Shown here: positions 1 through 7,168 of the stretch, piece by piece | Layout of the letters: each line of letters opens with the position of its first letter | Position numbering within the stretch: the stretch's first letter is position 1 | From: an uncultured Cytophagaceae bacterium | Lineage (GTDB): Bacteria > Bacteroidota > Bacteroidia > Cytophagales > Spirosomataceae | Direction of reading: 5' to 3' | NCBI GenBank assembly: GCA_938008575.1 | Contig: CALLKB010000256.1 | Coordinates: 1 to 23,723 of the forward strand | DNA length: 23,723 bases | Position numbers and translations under genes: made by a program | The notes under the pieces: model-generated | Databases searched by the model: none | What the model was told of the DNA's origin: nothing | The model's input: only the letters and a program-made list of their open reading frames with translations

Positions 1-1
1 A

Positions 2-367
2 TACCAATTAGAACGTGGGGGTAACTGGTCAAAAGGTAAAGGATGCGATACTTTTGCACCTTTAGGGCCTGTATTGGTCACAAAAGATGAAATTGCCGAT
101 GTGCATAATCTTTCCATGTGGTTAGATGTTAACGGAAAACGCTTTCAAACATCGAATACCGACCAGTTGATTTTCAACGTCCCTCAAGTCGTATCCTATA
201 TTTCTCAGTTCATGACTTTATTACCGGGTGATGTAATATCAACAGGTACGCCACATGGCGTGGGATTAGGATTTAAACCTCCCATTTACTTGAAAGCAGG
301 TGATGTGGTATCTTTAGGAATGGATGGTTTAGGTGAACAAAAACAAACAGCAGTTGCCTATTCATAA
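2..367 (+). CDS. Fumarylacetoacetate hydrolase-family protein, probable 2,4-diketo-3-deoxy-L-fuconate hydrolase (5'-truncated)
   Basis: The frame is open from base 2, so the gene begins upstream of the window and only the C-terminal 121 residues are present. The first visible residues read ERGGNWSKGKGCDTFAPLGP, followed by WLDVNG and a GDVISTGTPHGVG motif, which are typical of the metal-dependent FAH fold shared by FAA hydrolases and 2-keto acid hydrolases. Family knowledge: in oxidative fucose/rhamnose pathways this enzyme cleaves the 2,4-diketo-3-deoxy acid to pyruvate and L-lactate. The specific substrate is inferred from the lactonase and dehydrogenase genes next to it. Its TAA stop shares one base with the ATG of the lactonase gene, indicating translational coupling. 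An internal TTG at 74 is not the real start because homology continues upstream of it. Confidence 0.85.
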   Translation, partial: YQLERGGNWSKGKGCDTFAPLGPVLVTKDEIADVHNLSMWLDVNGKRFQTSNTDQLIFNVPQVVSYISQFMTLLPGDVISTGTPHGVGLGFKPPIYLKAGDVVSLGMDGLGEQKQTAVAYS

Positions 368-1185
368 TGATTGATTCGCACCAACACTTTTGGAATTTTG
401 ATGCGGAACGCGATACTTGGATAACTGCCGAGATGGCAGTGATTCAAAACGATTTCTATCCCGATGAAACGCTATTTAAATCCAAAGGAATTGAAAGTTG
501 TATTGCAGTTCAAGCTTCATCATCCGAAGAAGAAACTTTGTTTCTATTAGCCTTAGCTGAACAATCCGACTTCATTCAAGGCGTGGTGGGCTGGGTAGAT
601 CTCCAACAAGCGAACATAGAAGATCGTTTGAGTTACTTTTCGCAATTCGAAACAATAAAGGGCTTTAGGCATATTGTTCAGGGGGAAAAAGACCCAGAAT
701 TTCTACAAGGTGCAGCATTTAAGCGTGGAGTACGTGCATTAAATGCCTTTGATTATACCTATGACTTACTGATTTTACCGCATCAATTAGCTGCTGGGAT
801 AACTTTTTGCCAAGCATTAGAACAAAAAATCGTCTTGGACCATTTAGCAAAACCACCGATTAAATCGGGAAGCATTCAACAATGGAAGCAAGATATTCAG
901 GCTTTCAAAGAGTTGGAACATGTTTCAGCGAAAATATCGGGCTTAATTACGGAGGCCGACTGGAATTCATGGAAGCCATCGCAAATTAATGAAGTAATTG
1001 ATGTGGCTTTAGAGGTATTTGGAACAGACCGACTGCTATTTGGAACTGATTATCCCGTGGTAAAAGTAGCGGGCGAATTAGACGATTGGATTGCAGTTTA
1101 TCAATCAAGCGTTGCTGCATTAAGCGAAAATGAACGAGCAAAAATCAACGAACATAATTGTAAAAACTTCTACGCATTAGACTAA
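367..1185 (+). CDS. Amidohydrolase-superfamily sugar lactonase, probable L-fuconolactonase
   Basis: The 272-residue product is of normal length for the COG3618 amidohydrolase group (L-fuconolactonase, L-rhamnono-lactonase, PDC hydrolase relatives). Visible metal/active-site motifs are the N-terminal DSHQHFW (His5, His7), GFRHIVQ, LDHLAKPP (His159) and LLFGTDYPV (Asp228). It has no signal peptide, so it acts in the cytosol. The proposed role is hydrolysis of the L-fucono-lactone made by the adjacent dehydrogenase to L-fuconate. It sits between the diketo-acid hydrolase (1-bp overlap) and the SDR (1-bp gap), inside one operon. Substrate assignment rests on context; L-rhamnonolactone is the main alternative. 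Confidence 0.82.
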   Translation: MIDSHQHFWNFDAERDTWITAEMAVIQNDFYPDETLFKSKGIESCIAVQASSSEEETLFLLALAEQSDFIQGVVGWVDLQQANIEDRLSYFSQFETIKGFRHIVQGEKDPEFLQGAAFKRGVRALNAFDYTYDLLILPHQLAAGITFCQALEQKIVLDHLAKPPIKSGSIQQWKQDIQAFKELEHVSAKISGLITEADWNSWKPSQINEVIDVALEVFGTDRLLFGTDYPVVKVAGELDDWIAVYQSSVAALSENERAKINEHNCKNFYALD

Positions 1186-1186
1186 T

Positions 1187-1966
1187 ATGAATTTAGGACT
1201 CAAAGAAAAGGTCATTATTGTAACAGGAGGTGCCAAAGGCATCGGTGCTGGAATCAGTCAAGCACTTGGGTTAGAATCAGCCATGGTAGCGATAGTTGGT
1301 CGGAACGCCGCTGATAATCAAGCCTGCATCGATATCATTCAAGCAACGGGCGGACAAGCTTTTTCATTTGTTGCGGAACTGACCCAACCGGATGAATGTA
1401 CACGCGTGGTTACTGAAATCGTAAATATGTTTGGCCGAATCGACGGATTAATCAATAATGCAGGGGTAAATGATGGGGTAGGTCTTGCCAATGGAAACTA
1501 TGAAAAGTTTATGCAGTCCTTACATGCAAATTTAGTTCACTACTATTTAATGGCTCAAGCATGTTTACCGCATTTGATTAAAACCAAAGGAGCGATTGTC
1601 AACATCGGTTCCAAAACAGCTGAAACAGGGCAAGGTGGAACTTCTGCTTATGCAGCGGCAAACGGCGGTCGGAATGCGCTTACACGTGAATGGGCCGTGG
1701 AATTATTGCCCCACAACATTCGAGTTAATGCTGTTATTGTAGCAGAGTGCTACACGCCACTTTATGAGAAATGGATTCAAACACTTGAAAATCCTGCATC
1801 AAAACTAAAAGAAATTGAGGCAAAAATTCCTTTGGGAAATCGCATGACTACGGCTGACGAAATAGGAGCGATGGTTGCCTTTTTATTATCACCCAAATCA
1901 AGTCATACAACTGGCCAACTCATCCACGTAGATGGCGGTTATGTTCATTTAGACCGAGCATTATGA
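1187..1966 (+). CDS. SDR-family oxidoreductase, probable L-fucose dehydrogenase, with Asn in place of the catalytic Lys
   Basis: This is a classical short-chain dehydrogenase of 259 residues. It has the TGGAKGIG dinucleotide-binding loop (13-20), NNAG (90-93), Asn115, Ser142 and Tyr155, and a C-terminal QLIHVDGGYVHL. By family and position in the operon it should oxidise L-fucose (or a related 6-deoxy- or galacto-configured sugar) to the lactone, feeding the lactonase just upstream. Oddity: the SDR YxxxK active-site motif reads Tyr155-Ala-Ala-Ala-Asn159. The codon at 1661-1663 is AAC, so the usual Lys is absent although Ser and Tyr keep correct spacing. The gene overlaps the following PLP-enzyme gene by 4 bp (ATGA). 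Sugar specificity is inferred. Confidence 0.8.
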   Translation: MNLGLKEKVIIVTGGAKGIGAGISQALGLESAMVAIVGRNAADNQACIDIIQATGGQAFSFVAELTQPDECTRVVTEIVNMFGRIDGLINNAGVNDGVGLANGNYEKFMQSLHANLVHYYLMAQACLPHLIKTKGAIVNIGSKTAETGQGGTSAYAAANGGRNALTREWAVELLPHNIRVNAVIVAECYTPLYEKWIQTLENPASKLKEIEAKIPLGNRMTTADEIGAMVAFLLSPKSSHTTGQLIHVDGGYVHLDRAL

Positions 1967-3018
1967 TCAACTTCACCAACATTGAAAGTCCAGGATTAAT
2001 GGTAAATCCTGAGATTGTCAAGAAAAACATTCAATGGGTTCTTAATCAAGTAGATAAGAATCCTTCAAGATTAAGACCTCATATTAAAACGCATAAAACG
2101 CGCGAGGTAAATCAATTACTTTTGGCAGCTGGAATAACCAAATTTAAAGCTGCTACCATTGCAGAATGTGAATTACTTGCCTTAGATGAAGCACCTGATG
2201 TGCTTTTGTCCATGCAACCCACAGGAACCACATTGCTTCGTTTTATTGAACTACTGAATAAATACCCCAAAACATCCTTTGCTTGTTTACTCGATGATGC
2301 CCAAGCGGCACATTCATTGAATGCTGTTTCAAACAATCAGCGTGTATTTGTCGACTTGAACATGGGGATGAATCGCACGGGAATTAAATCGGAAGATTCT
2401 TTACCCTTGATTGAACTCATCGAGGAATTACCGAATTTGATATTGTCTGGTTTGCATGCTTACGATGGACATATTCGTGACGTGCAAATCGAGGAACGTC
2501 AGCAACATGTCGAGCAAGATTTTCAATCATTTTATGCACTATTGCCTCAAGTCCGTAAGGATTTAGAACTAGTGGTAGGAGGAACGCCAAGTTTCTTAGT
2601 GCATCATTCCAATCCTAATTATGTCTGCAGTCCTGGAACCTTTGTGTTCTTTGATACGGGATATGCCAAATTATATCCTTCAAATAGCCTTGAATTAGCC
2701 GTTCAGGTGATTGGACGTGTTATTTCAATCCCAACAGGCCATACAATCTCAATAGATGTTGGCCATAAATCCGTAGCCCCCGAAAACAGCATCGATAATC
2801 GTTTACAATTTATCGATCACCCGGAATGGAAGCTGTTGAGCCAAAGCGAAGAACATGGCATTGTGGAAGTAGGCGATAGTTCTACATTAAGCATTGGCGA
2901 CGTCGTTCGAATGTATCCCTACCATATTTGTCCTACAGTTGCATTACATCAGTATTTACAAGTGGGAGATGGAAGCGTTTGGAAAGTAGTAGCACGTGAC
3001 CGAAAAATAACAATATAA
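1963..3018 (+). CDS. D-threonine aldolase / D-serine dehydratase-like PLP enzyme
   Basis: The 351-residue product belongs to the fold-type III (alanine-racemase-like) PLP family. The PLP lysine is expected at Lys42 in RPHIKTHK. A C-terminal metal site characteristic of the DSD1/D-threonine aldolase group is visible as His321-x-Cys323 in MYPYHICPTV, and VDLNMGMNRTG and VVGGTPS are typical barrel motifs. Enzymes of this family cleave or dehydrate D-beta-hydroxy amino acids (D-threonine to acetaldehyde and glycine, D-serine to pyruvate and ammonia). Here it is coupled to the SDR gene (4-bp overlap) and followed after 1 bp by a dipeptidase gene. It has no obvious step in deoxysugar oxidation, so it may handle D-amino acids released by the dipeptidase. 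That link is inference. Confidence 0.85.
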   Translation: MINFTNIESPGLMVNPEIVKKNIQWVLNQVDKNPSRLRPHIKTHKTREVNQLLLAAGITKFKAATIAECELLALDEAPDVLLSMQPTGTTLLRFIELLNKYPKTSFACLLDDAQAAHSLNAVSNNQRVFVDLNMGMNRTGIKSEDSLPLIELIEELPNLILSGLHAYDGHIRDVQIEERQQHVEQDFQSFYALLPQVRKDLELVVGGTPSFLVHHSNPNYVCSPGTFVFFDTGYAKLYPSNSLELAVQVIGRVISIPTGHTISIDVGHKSVAPENSIDNRLQFIDHPEWKLLSQSEEHGIVEVGDSSTLSIGDVVRMYPYHICPTVALHQYLQVGDGSVWKVVARDRKITI

Positions 3019-3019
3019 G

Positions 3020-4078
3020 ATGTTTATTGTAGATGCCCATTTAGATTTAAGCATGAATGCGCTAGAGTGGAATCGTGATTTACGAGATTCTATTCAACAA
3101 ATAAATGCGCGTGAACAACATTTGACTGACAAGCCTGATAGAGGCCTAGCGACTGTTTCATTAGACGAACTAAGAAAAGGAAACATCGGATTAGTTGTGG
3201 CGACCCAGATAGCGCGGTATGTATCCAAAGGCAATTCACTACCTGGTTGGCATTCTCCAGAACAAGCCTGGGCCCAAACTCAAGGCCAATTAGCTTATTA
3301 CAAAGCATTGGAAAAAAGTGGAGATTTACGTCCCATTCGGAATCTTCCTGAATTGTATGAACATTTAGCCATTTGGCCTACGGACCAACAAACCATCGGT
3401 TATATCCTAAGTCTAGAAGGGGCAGATTCCATTGTATCACTCGAATATTTAGAAATGGCGCATGAATCAGGTCTACGCGCTTTGGGACCCGCTCATTATG
3501 GACCGGGACGATATGCACAAGGAACGAATGCGACGGGTGGATTGGGACCAATGGGGCGCGGTTTATTGCGTAAAATGGAAGAATTGAATATCATTTTAGA
3601 TGCTACGCATCTCTGCGATGATAGCTTTGAAGAAGCCATGGAGCATTTCAATGGACACGTATGGGCGAGTCATCATAACTGCAGAGCCCTCGTAGATCAC
3701 AATCGGCAATTCACCGACGAACAATTTAAGTTACTCATTTCACGTGGGGCTGTTATTGGTTTACCGATGGATGCCTGGATGATGGTTCCCAACTGGGAAC
3801 GGGGAAAATCAACACCACAATCCATGGGAGTGACCTTGAATACAATGATCGATCATTTGACCCATATTTGTGAATTAGCGGGAAATACGGATCATGTTGG
3901 ATTAGGTACCGATTTAGACGGAGGATTTGGAAAGGAACAATGTCCGTCGGATATTGAGACCATTGCCGACTTACAAAAAATTCCCGATTTATTGCTTAAA
4001 CGCGGATTTAGTTCAGATGATATCAAAAAAATCTGCCACCAAAACTGGTTGAATTTCTTAGAAAAAACCTGGGCCTAG
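3020..4078 (+). CDS. Membrane dipeptidase-family (peptidase M19) metallo-dipeptidase, cytosolic
   Basis: The 352-residue product has the M19/renal dipeptidase metal ligands in order: His7-x-Asp9 (VDAHLDLS), Glu133 (LSLEGADS), His197 (LDATHLC), His218 (WASHHN), plus the conserved Asp298 in GLGTDLDGG. It has no signal peptide or membrane segment, so despite the family name it is probably cytosolic, as in most bacterial members. M19 enzymes hydrolyse dipeptides and tolerate a D-residue at the C-terminal position (for example L-Xaa-D-Ala). This fits the preceding D-amino-acid PLP enzyme. It is the last gene of the plus-strand operon; its TAG stop overlaps the TAG of the convergent SDR gene inside the tetranucleotide CTAG. 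Confidence 0.88.
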   Translation: MFIVDAHLDLSMNALEWNRDLRDSIQQINAREQHLTDKPDRGLATVSLDELRKGNIGLVVATQIARYVSKGNSLPGWHSPEQAWAQTQGQLAYYKALEKSGDLRPIRNLPELYEHLAIWPTDQQTIGYILSLEGADSIVSLEYLEMAHESGLRALGPAHYGPGRYAQGTNATGGLGPMGRGLLRKMEELNIILDATHLCDDSFEEAMEHFNGHVWASHHNCRALVDHNRQFTDEQFKLLISRGAVIGLPMDAWMMVPNWERGKSTPQSMGVTLNTMIDHLTHICELAGNTDHVGLGTDLDGGFGKEQCPSDIETIADLQKIPDLLLKRGFSSDDIKKICHQNWLNFLEKTWA

Positions 4079-4086
4079 TGCCTAGG
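4074..4086. repeat. Short inverted repeat at the convergent stop codons
   Basis: CCTAG (4074-4078) and CTAGG (4082-4086) flank a TGC spacer, exactly over the overlapping TAG stops of the two convergent operons. The stem is only 5 bp and has no U-tract on either side, so it is not a convincing intrinsic terminator. No other terminator-like structure was found at this junction. Confidence 0.4.
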
Positions 4087-4827
4087 AGCAGGACTAACAG
4101 AAGTCCATCCACCATCCACAACAAGTGTTTGGCCAGTAATGTGTTTGGCTTGATCTGATAAAAAGAATAGGGTAGAAGCAGCAATATCGGAAACATCAGC
4201 CGCCTTACCTAAAGGCGTAATTTCAGCCCAATCGGATTGATATTCTTCGTTTTGCAAGGTCCGTTCTGTAATCGTCGCACCCGGTGAAATCGCATTAATC
4301 CGAATCTGAAAAGGTGACAAATCAATTACTAAATTCTGAACCAATTGATTCAACGCAGCTTTTGTCATACCATATGCGGCTAAATCGGGATGCGCCTGAT
4401 GGCCCGTAACCGAGGACATCACAACAATTGATCCGGGCAATTGATGCTCTTTTAAATAACGAGCCACTAATTGAATCAAAAAGAAAGTACCCGAAATATT
4501 CACATGTAAAATCTGGTCCATCGATTCTTTGGAATAGCTCCAAAAATCGCCAAAAGTCGTAATTCCAGCATTGCAAACGACACCCGCTAATTCACCTGGG
4601 CTTGAATCCAAAACCTTCAATAATTCAATACGGAAAATATCAGCTGCTGCATCCGCATGGATACCGATAAACTGTCGCAATCCATGTTTATTTAATTCTT
4701 TAGAAGCTTGTTCAAATACGACTGAATCAATCTCATTCCATATCACAAAATGCCCTTGGCCCAACAATTGTTTGACCAATTCAAAACCAATTCCTTGGCC
4801 AGCACCTGTGACAATATACTTTTTCAT
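4075..4827 (-). CDS. SDR-family oxidoreductase, probable 2-keto-3-deoxy-L-fuconate 4-dehydrogenase
   Basis: This is a 250-residue classical SDR with an intact catalytic set: TGAGQGIG (7-14), CNAG (85-88), Asn110, Ser139, Tyr152 and Lys156 (AYGMTKAAL), and a C-terminal GQTLVVDGGW. Its gene is coupled to the upstream IlvD/Edd dehydratase gene by a 1-bp TAATG overlap. The best role is NAD(P)-dependent oxidation of the dehydratase product at C4, giving the 2,4-diketo acid that the FAH-family enzyme of the opposing operon would cleave. It is the last gene of a long minus-strand operon and ends tail-to-tail with the dipeptidase gene. The pathway role is inferred from context; the SDR family assignment is secure. 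Confidence 0.8.
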   Translation of the reverse strand: MKKYIVTGAGQGIGFELVKQLLGQGHFVIWNEIDSVVFEQASKELNKHGLRQFIGIHADAAADIFRIELLKVLDSSPGELAGVVCNAGITTFGDFWSYSKESMDQILHVNISGTFFLIQLVARYLKEHQLPGSIVVMSSVTGHQAHPDLAAYGMTKAALNQLVQNLVIDLSPFQIRINAISPGATITERTLQNEEYQSDWAEITPLGKAADVSDIAASTLFFLSDQAKHITGQTLVVDGGWTSVSPAPRH

Positions 4828-6539
4828 TAGTGCGAATCTCGAGTTACAACAGAACCTGAACCACCTTTCAAGAAATCAAAATCAGCACCCTGATCTGCTT
4901 GTTCCACATGATCAATAAATAAACCTACATAACCACGTGGCATAGAAGGAGGAACAAACGGATGTGCTAATTTACGAGTAGCTAATTCCGCTTCGCTAAC
5001 TTCCCAATTGATCGAACGACTTTCCACATCCAAAGCAATGTAATCACCATTCTGAACCCAATTCAAGGGGCCTCCTGCGGCTGATTCAGGTGAAATATGC
5101 AAAATAACTGTACCAAAACCTGTTCCACTCATCCGTCCGTCCGAAATACGAACCATGTCCTTCACACCATTTTCAAGGAGTTTCTTCGGTATTCCCATGT
5201 TTCCAACTTCCGCCATACCGGGATAACCTTTGGGGCCAACATTTTTTAAAACCATCACAGAAGTTTCATCTATTTCCAATTCTGGCGAATCAATGCGTGC
5301 ATGGTAATCTTCAATATTTTCAAACACAACAGCTTTACCACGGTGCTTAAATAACTCCGGCGAAGCAGCCGAAGGCTTTAACACAGCACCCTGAGGGGCC
5401 AAATTTCCACGAACAACAGCAATTCCAGAATCCGGTTTGAAAGGTTCATCGAAACTTGAAATGATGCTCGGATCATAAATAGGTGTATCTGCAATATTTT
5501 CACCCACCGTTTTACCATTTACGGTAATACTCGACGTATGCAAATGCTCTTTCATTTGATTCATCAATGCTGGCAAACCTCCTGCATAATATAAATCCTC
5601 CATGAAATGAGCCCCAGAAGGCTGAATATTCGCTAATAAAGGAATATTCAAAGAGAACTTATCAAAATCATCTAAATGCAAATCAACACCAATCCGACCC
5701 GCAATCGCTAATAAGTGAATAACAAAATTGGTCGAACCTCCCGTGGCTGCATTCACACGAATCGCATTCTCAAAGGCTTGTCGGGTCAATACTTTAGACA
5801 TTTTCAAATCCTCATTGACCATCTCGACAATACGTCGACCGGAATGTTGGGCCAAAACCTTTCTCCGAACATCTGCCGCTGGAATGGCTGCATTTTGAGG
5901 TAAACTCAAACCCAAAGCTTCTACCATGGTGGCCATCGTGGATGCAGTTCCCATCACGGCACAATGTCCAGGCGTACGCGCCATACAAGCTTCCGCCTCT
6001 ATAAATTCCTTTTGAGATAGTTCCCCTAATTTATACGCTTCAGCAAAACGCCAAACATCCGAAGTCCCAATTTCTTTTCCTTTGAACTTTCCTTTCATCA
6101 TGGGCCCTCCCGATATAACCAATGTTGGTAAATCCACACTGCAGGCGCCCATAACAAGGGAAGGTGTCGTTTTATCACAACCACACATCAATACCACACC
6201 ATCAATTGGATTGGCACGAATGGATTCTTCAACATCCATACTTGCCAAATTTCGATATAACATCGCTGTGGGTTTAATCAAAGTTTCACCCAAGGACATC
6301 ACAGGAAATTCTACCGGGAAACCACCGGCTTCAATAATTCCCTTTTTAACAAACTCAGCTAATTCACGAAAATGCGCATTACATGGGGTTAATTCTGACC
6401 ACGTATTACAAATCCCAATGACAGGTTTTCCCTGAAAATAATCATCAGGAATACCCTGATTTTTCATCCAAGCACGGTAAATAAAGCCATCCTTGCCAGT
6501 TTTTCCAAACCATTGTTGGGAGCGTAAATTCGGTTTCAT
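4827..6539 (-). CDS. IlvD/Edd-family sugar-acid dehydratase, probable L-fuconate (or related aldonate) dehydratase
   Basis: The 570-residue product matches the IlvD/Edd family over its full length. Cluster cysteines are at Cys53 (TPCNAH), Cys121 (MCGCDKTTPS) and Cys193 (PGHCAVMG), with spacing as expected for [2Fe-2S] aldonate dehydratases. Lys123 follows the second Cys as in L-arabinonate dehydratase, and the catalytic Ser is Ser471 in DGRMSGTGFG. The N-terminus (LRSQQWFGKTGKDGF) resembles sugar-acid dehydratases more than biosynthetic dihydroxy-acid dehydratase, and no other ilv gene is nearby. Proposed reaction: L-fuconate to 2-keto-3-deoxy-L-fuconate, replacing the enolase-superfamily FucD of the textbook pathway. 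The gene lies 2 bp after the FG-GAP-like gene and overlaps the SDR gene by 1 bp. IlvD itself is the alternative. Confidence 0.82.
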   Translation of the reverse strand: MKPNLRSQQWFGKTGKDGFIYRAWMKNQGIPDDYFQGKPVIGICNTWSELTPCNAHFRELAEFVKKGIIEAGGFPVEFPVMSLGETLIKPTAMLYRNLASMDVEESIRANPIDGVVLMCGCDKTTPSLVMGACSVDLPTLVISGGPMMKGKFKGKEIGTSDVWRFAEAYKLGELSQKEFIEAEACMARTPGHCAVMGTASTMATMVEALGLSLPQNAAIPAADVRRKVLAQHSGRRIVEMVNEDLKMSKVLTRQAFENAIRVNAATGGSTNFVIHLLAIAGRIGVDLHLDDFDKFSLNIPLLANIQPSGAHFMEDLYYAGGLPALMNQMKEHLHTSSITVNGKTVGENIADTPIYDPSIISSFDEPFKPDSGIAVVRGNLAPQGAVLKPSAASPELFKHRGKAVVFENIEDYHARIDSPELEIDETSVMVLKNVGPKGYPGMAEVGNMGIPKKLLENGVKDMVRISDGRMSGTGFGTVILHISPESAAGGPLNWVQNGDYIALDVESRSINWEVSEAELATRKLAHPFVPPSMPRGYVGLFIDHVEQADQGADFDFLKGGSGSVVTRDSH

Positions 6540-6541
6540 TG

Positions 6542-7168
6542 TTATTCTAGGTCTATTGTTTTCTTTAACACAAAACTTTGGTCTTTACCATATTGATAAA
6601 AACACACGCGCTTTCCACTTTCCACATCGGCATAGGGATCATGCGCAAAATTAAATTGTCGGGCGATCGTCGTTTTCTCCAAATACAAAGAATCTCCACC
6701 CACATATCCGAAGGCCTGACTTCCTTTCAAGGTAGGAAAATTTATTCGTTTGCCATGTCCCGACTTGAATTCTAAAGCAAAAATTTCTACTTGTTTACTT
6801 GGCTTATGGCCTAAAACCCAACATTCTGGCATATCATCACCATTCATATCGGCAAGCAATAATTGATCTACTTCAATTTTATTCAACTTATACTTATTTA
6901 CTAATTGATTGCTTTTCGAAAACAAAAGCACGTGATTTTCAACATGTGCCTCATAATCTTCCAACAAAGCATTTATGGCTGTTGGTTGTTGAATTTGCAG
7001 GGTATCAACTTCCGAATGCGAAGCTAATGAGTCGGCAGAAGAAGAAAAATGTAATTGATCATCCAAACTAACAAGAACAGATTCATCCTCCGAATGTTGA
7101 ACAAAATAGAAGAGCCCAACCATTGAAGTCAATAAAACGATAAAAAGAATGAACTTAACGAGCCGCAT
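6542..7168 (-). CDS. Membrane-anchored protein with an FG-GAP/VCBS-like calcium-binding motif
   Basis: This 208-residue protein has a single N-terminal hydrophobic segment (residues about 4-24, LVKFILFIVLLTSMVGLFYF) followed by an acidic, extracytoplasmic-looking domain. The domain contains DMNGDDMPE, a DxNGDxxPE signature typical of FG-GAP/VCBS-type calcium-binding repeats, seen once. I do not recognise a specific family or function. The ATG at 7168 is preferred over a TTG at 7192: it gives a cleaner signal-anchor and reduces the overlap with the preceding gene to 14 bp. It sits between the MalY-like lyase and the sugar-acid dehydratase in the same tight operon, so it is probably co-expressed. 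It may be a surface or periplasmic sensor or structural partner, but nothing in the sequence decides this. Confidence 0.6.
   Translation of the reverse strand: MRLVKFILFIVLLTSMVGLFYFVQHSEDESVLVSLDDQLHFSSSADSLASHSEVDTLQIQQPTAINALLEDYEAHVENHVLLFSKSNQLVNKYKLNKIEVDQLLLADMNGDDMPECWVLGHKPSKQVEIFALEFKSGHGKRINFPTLKGSQAFGYVGGDSLYLEKTTIARQFNFAHDPYADVESGKRVCFYQYGKDQSFVLKKTIDLE

Noticed and set aside
4571..4918. 115-codon plus-strand frame over the SDR/dehydratase junction
   Set aside because: It is antisense to two overlapping, motif-rich genes and has no independent support.
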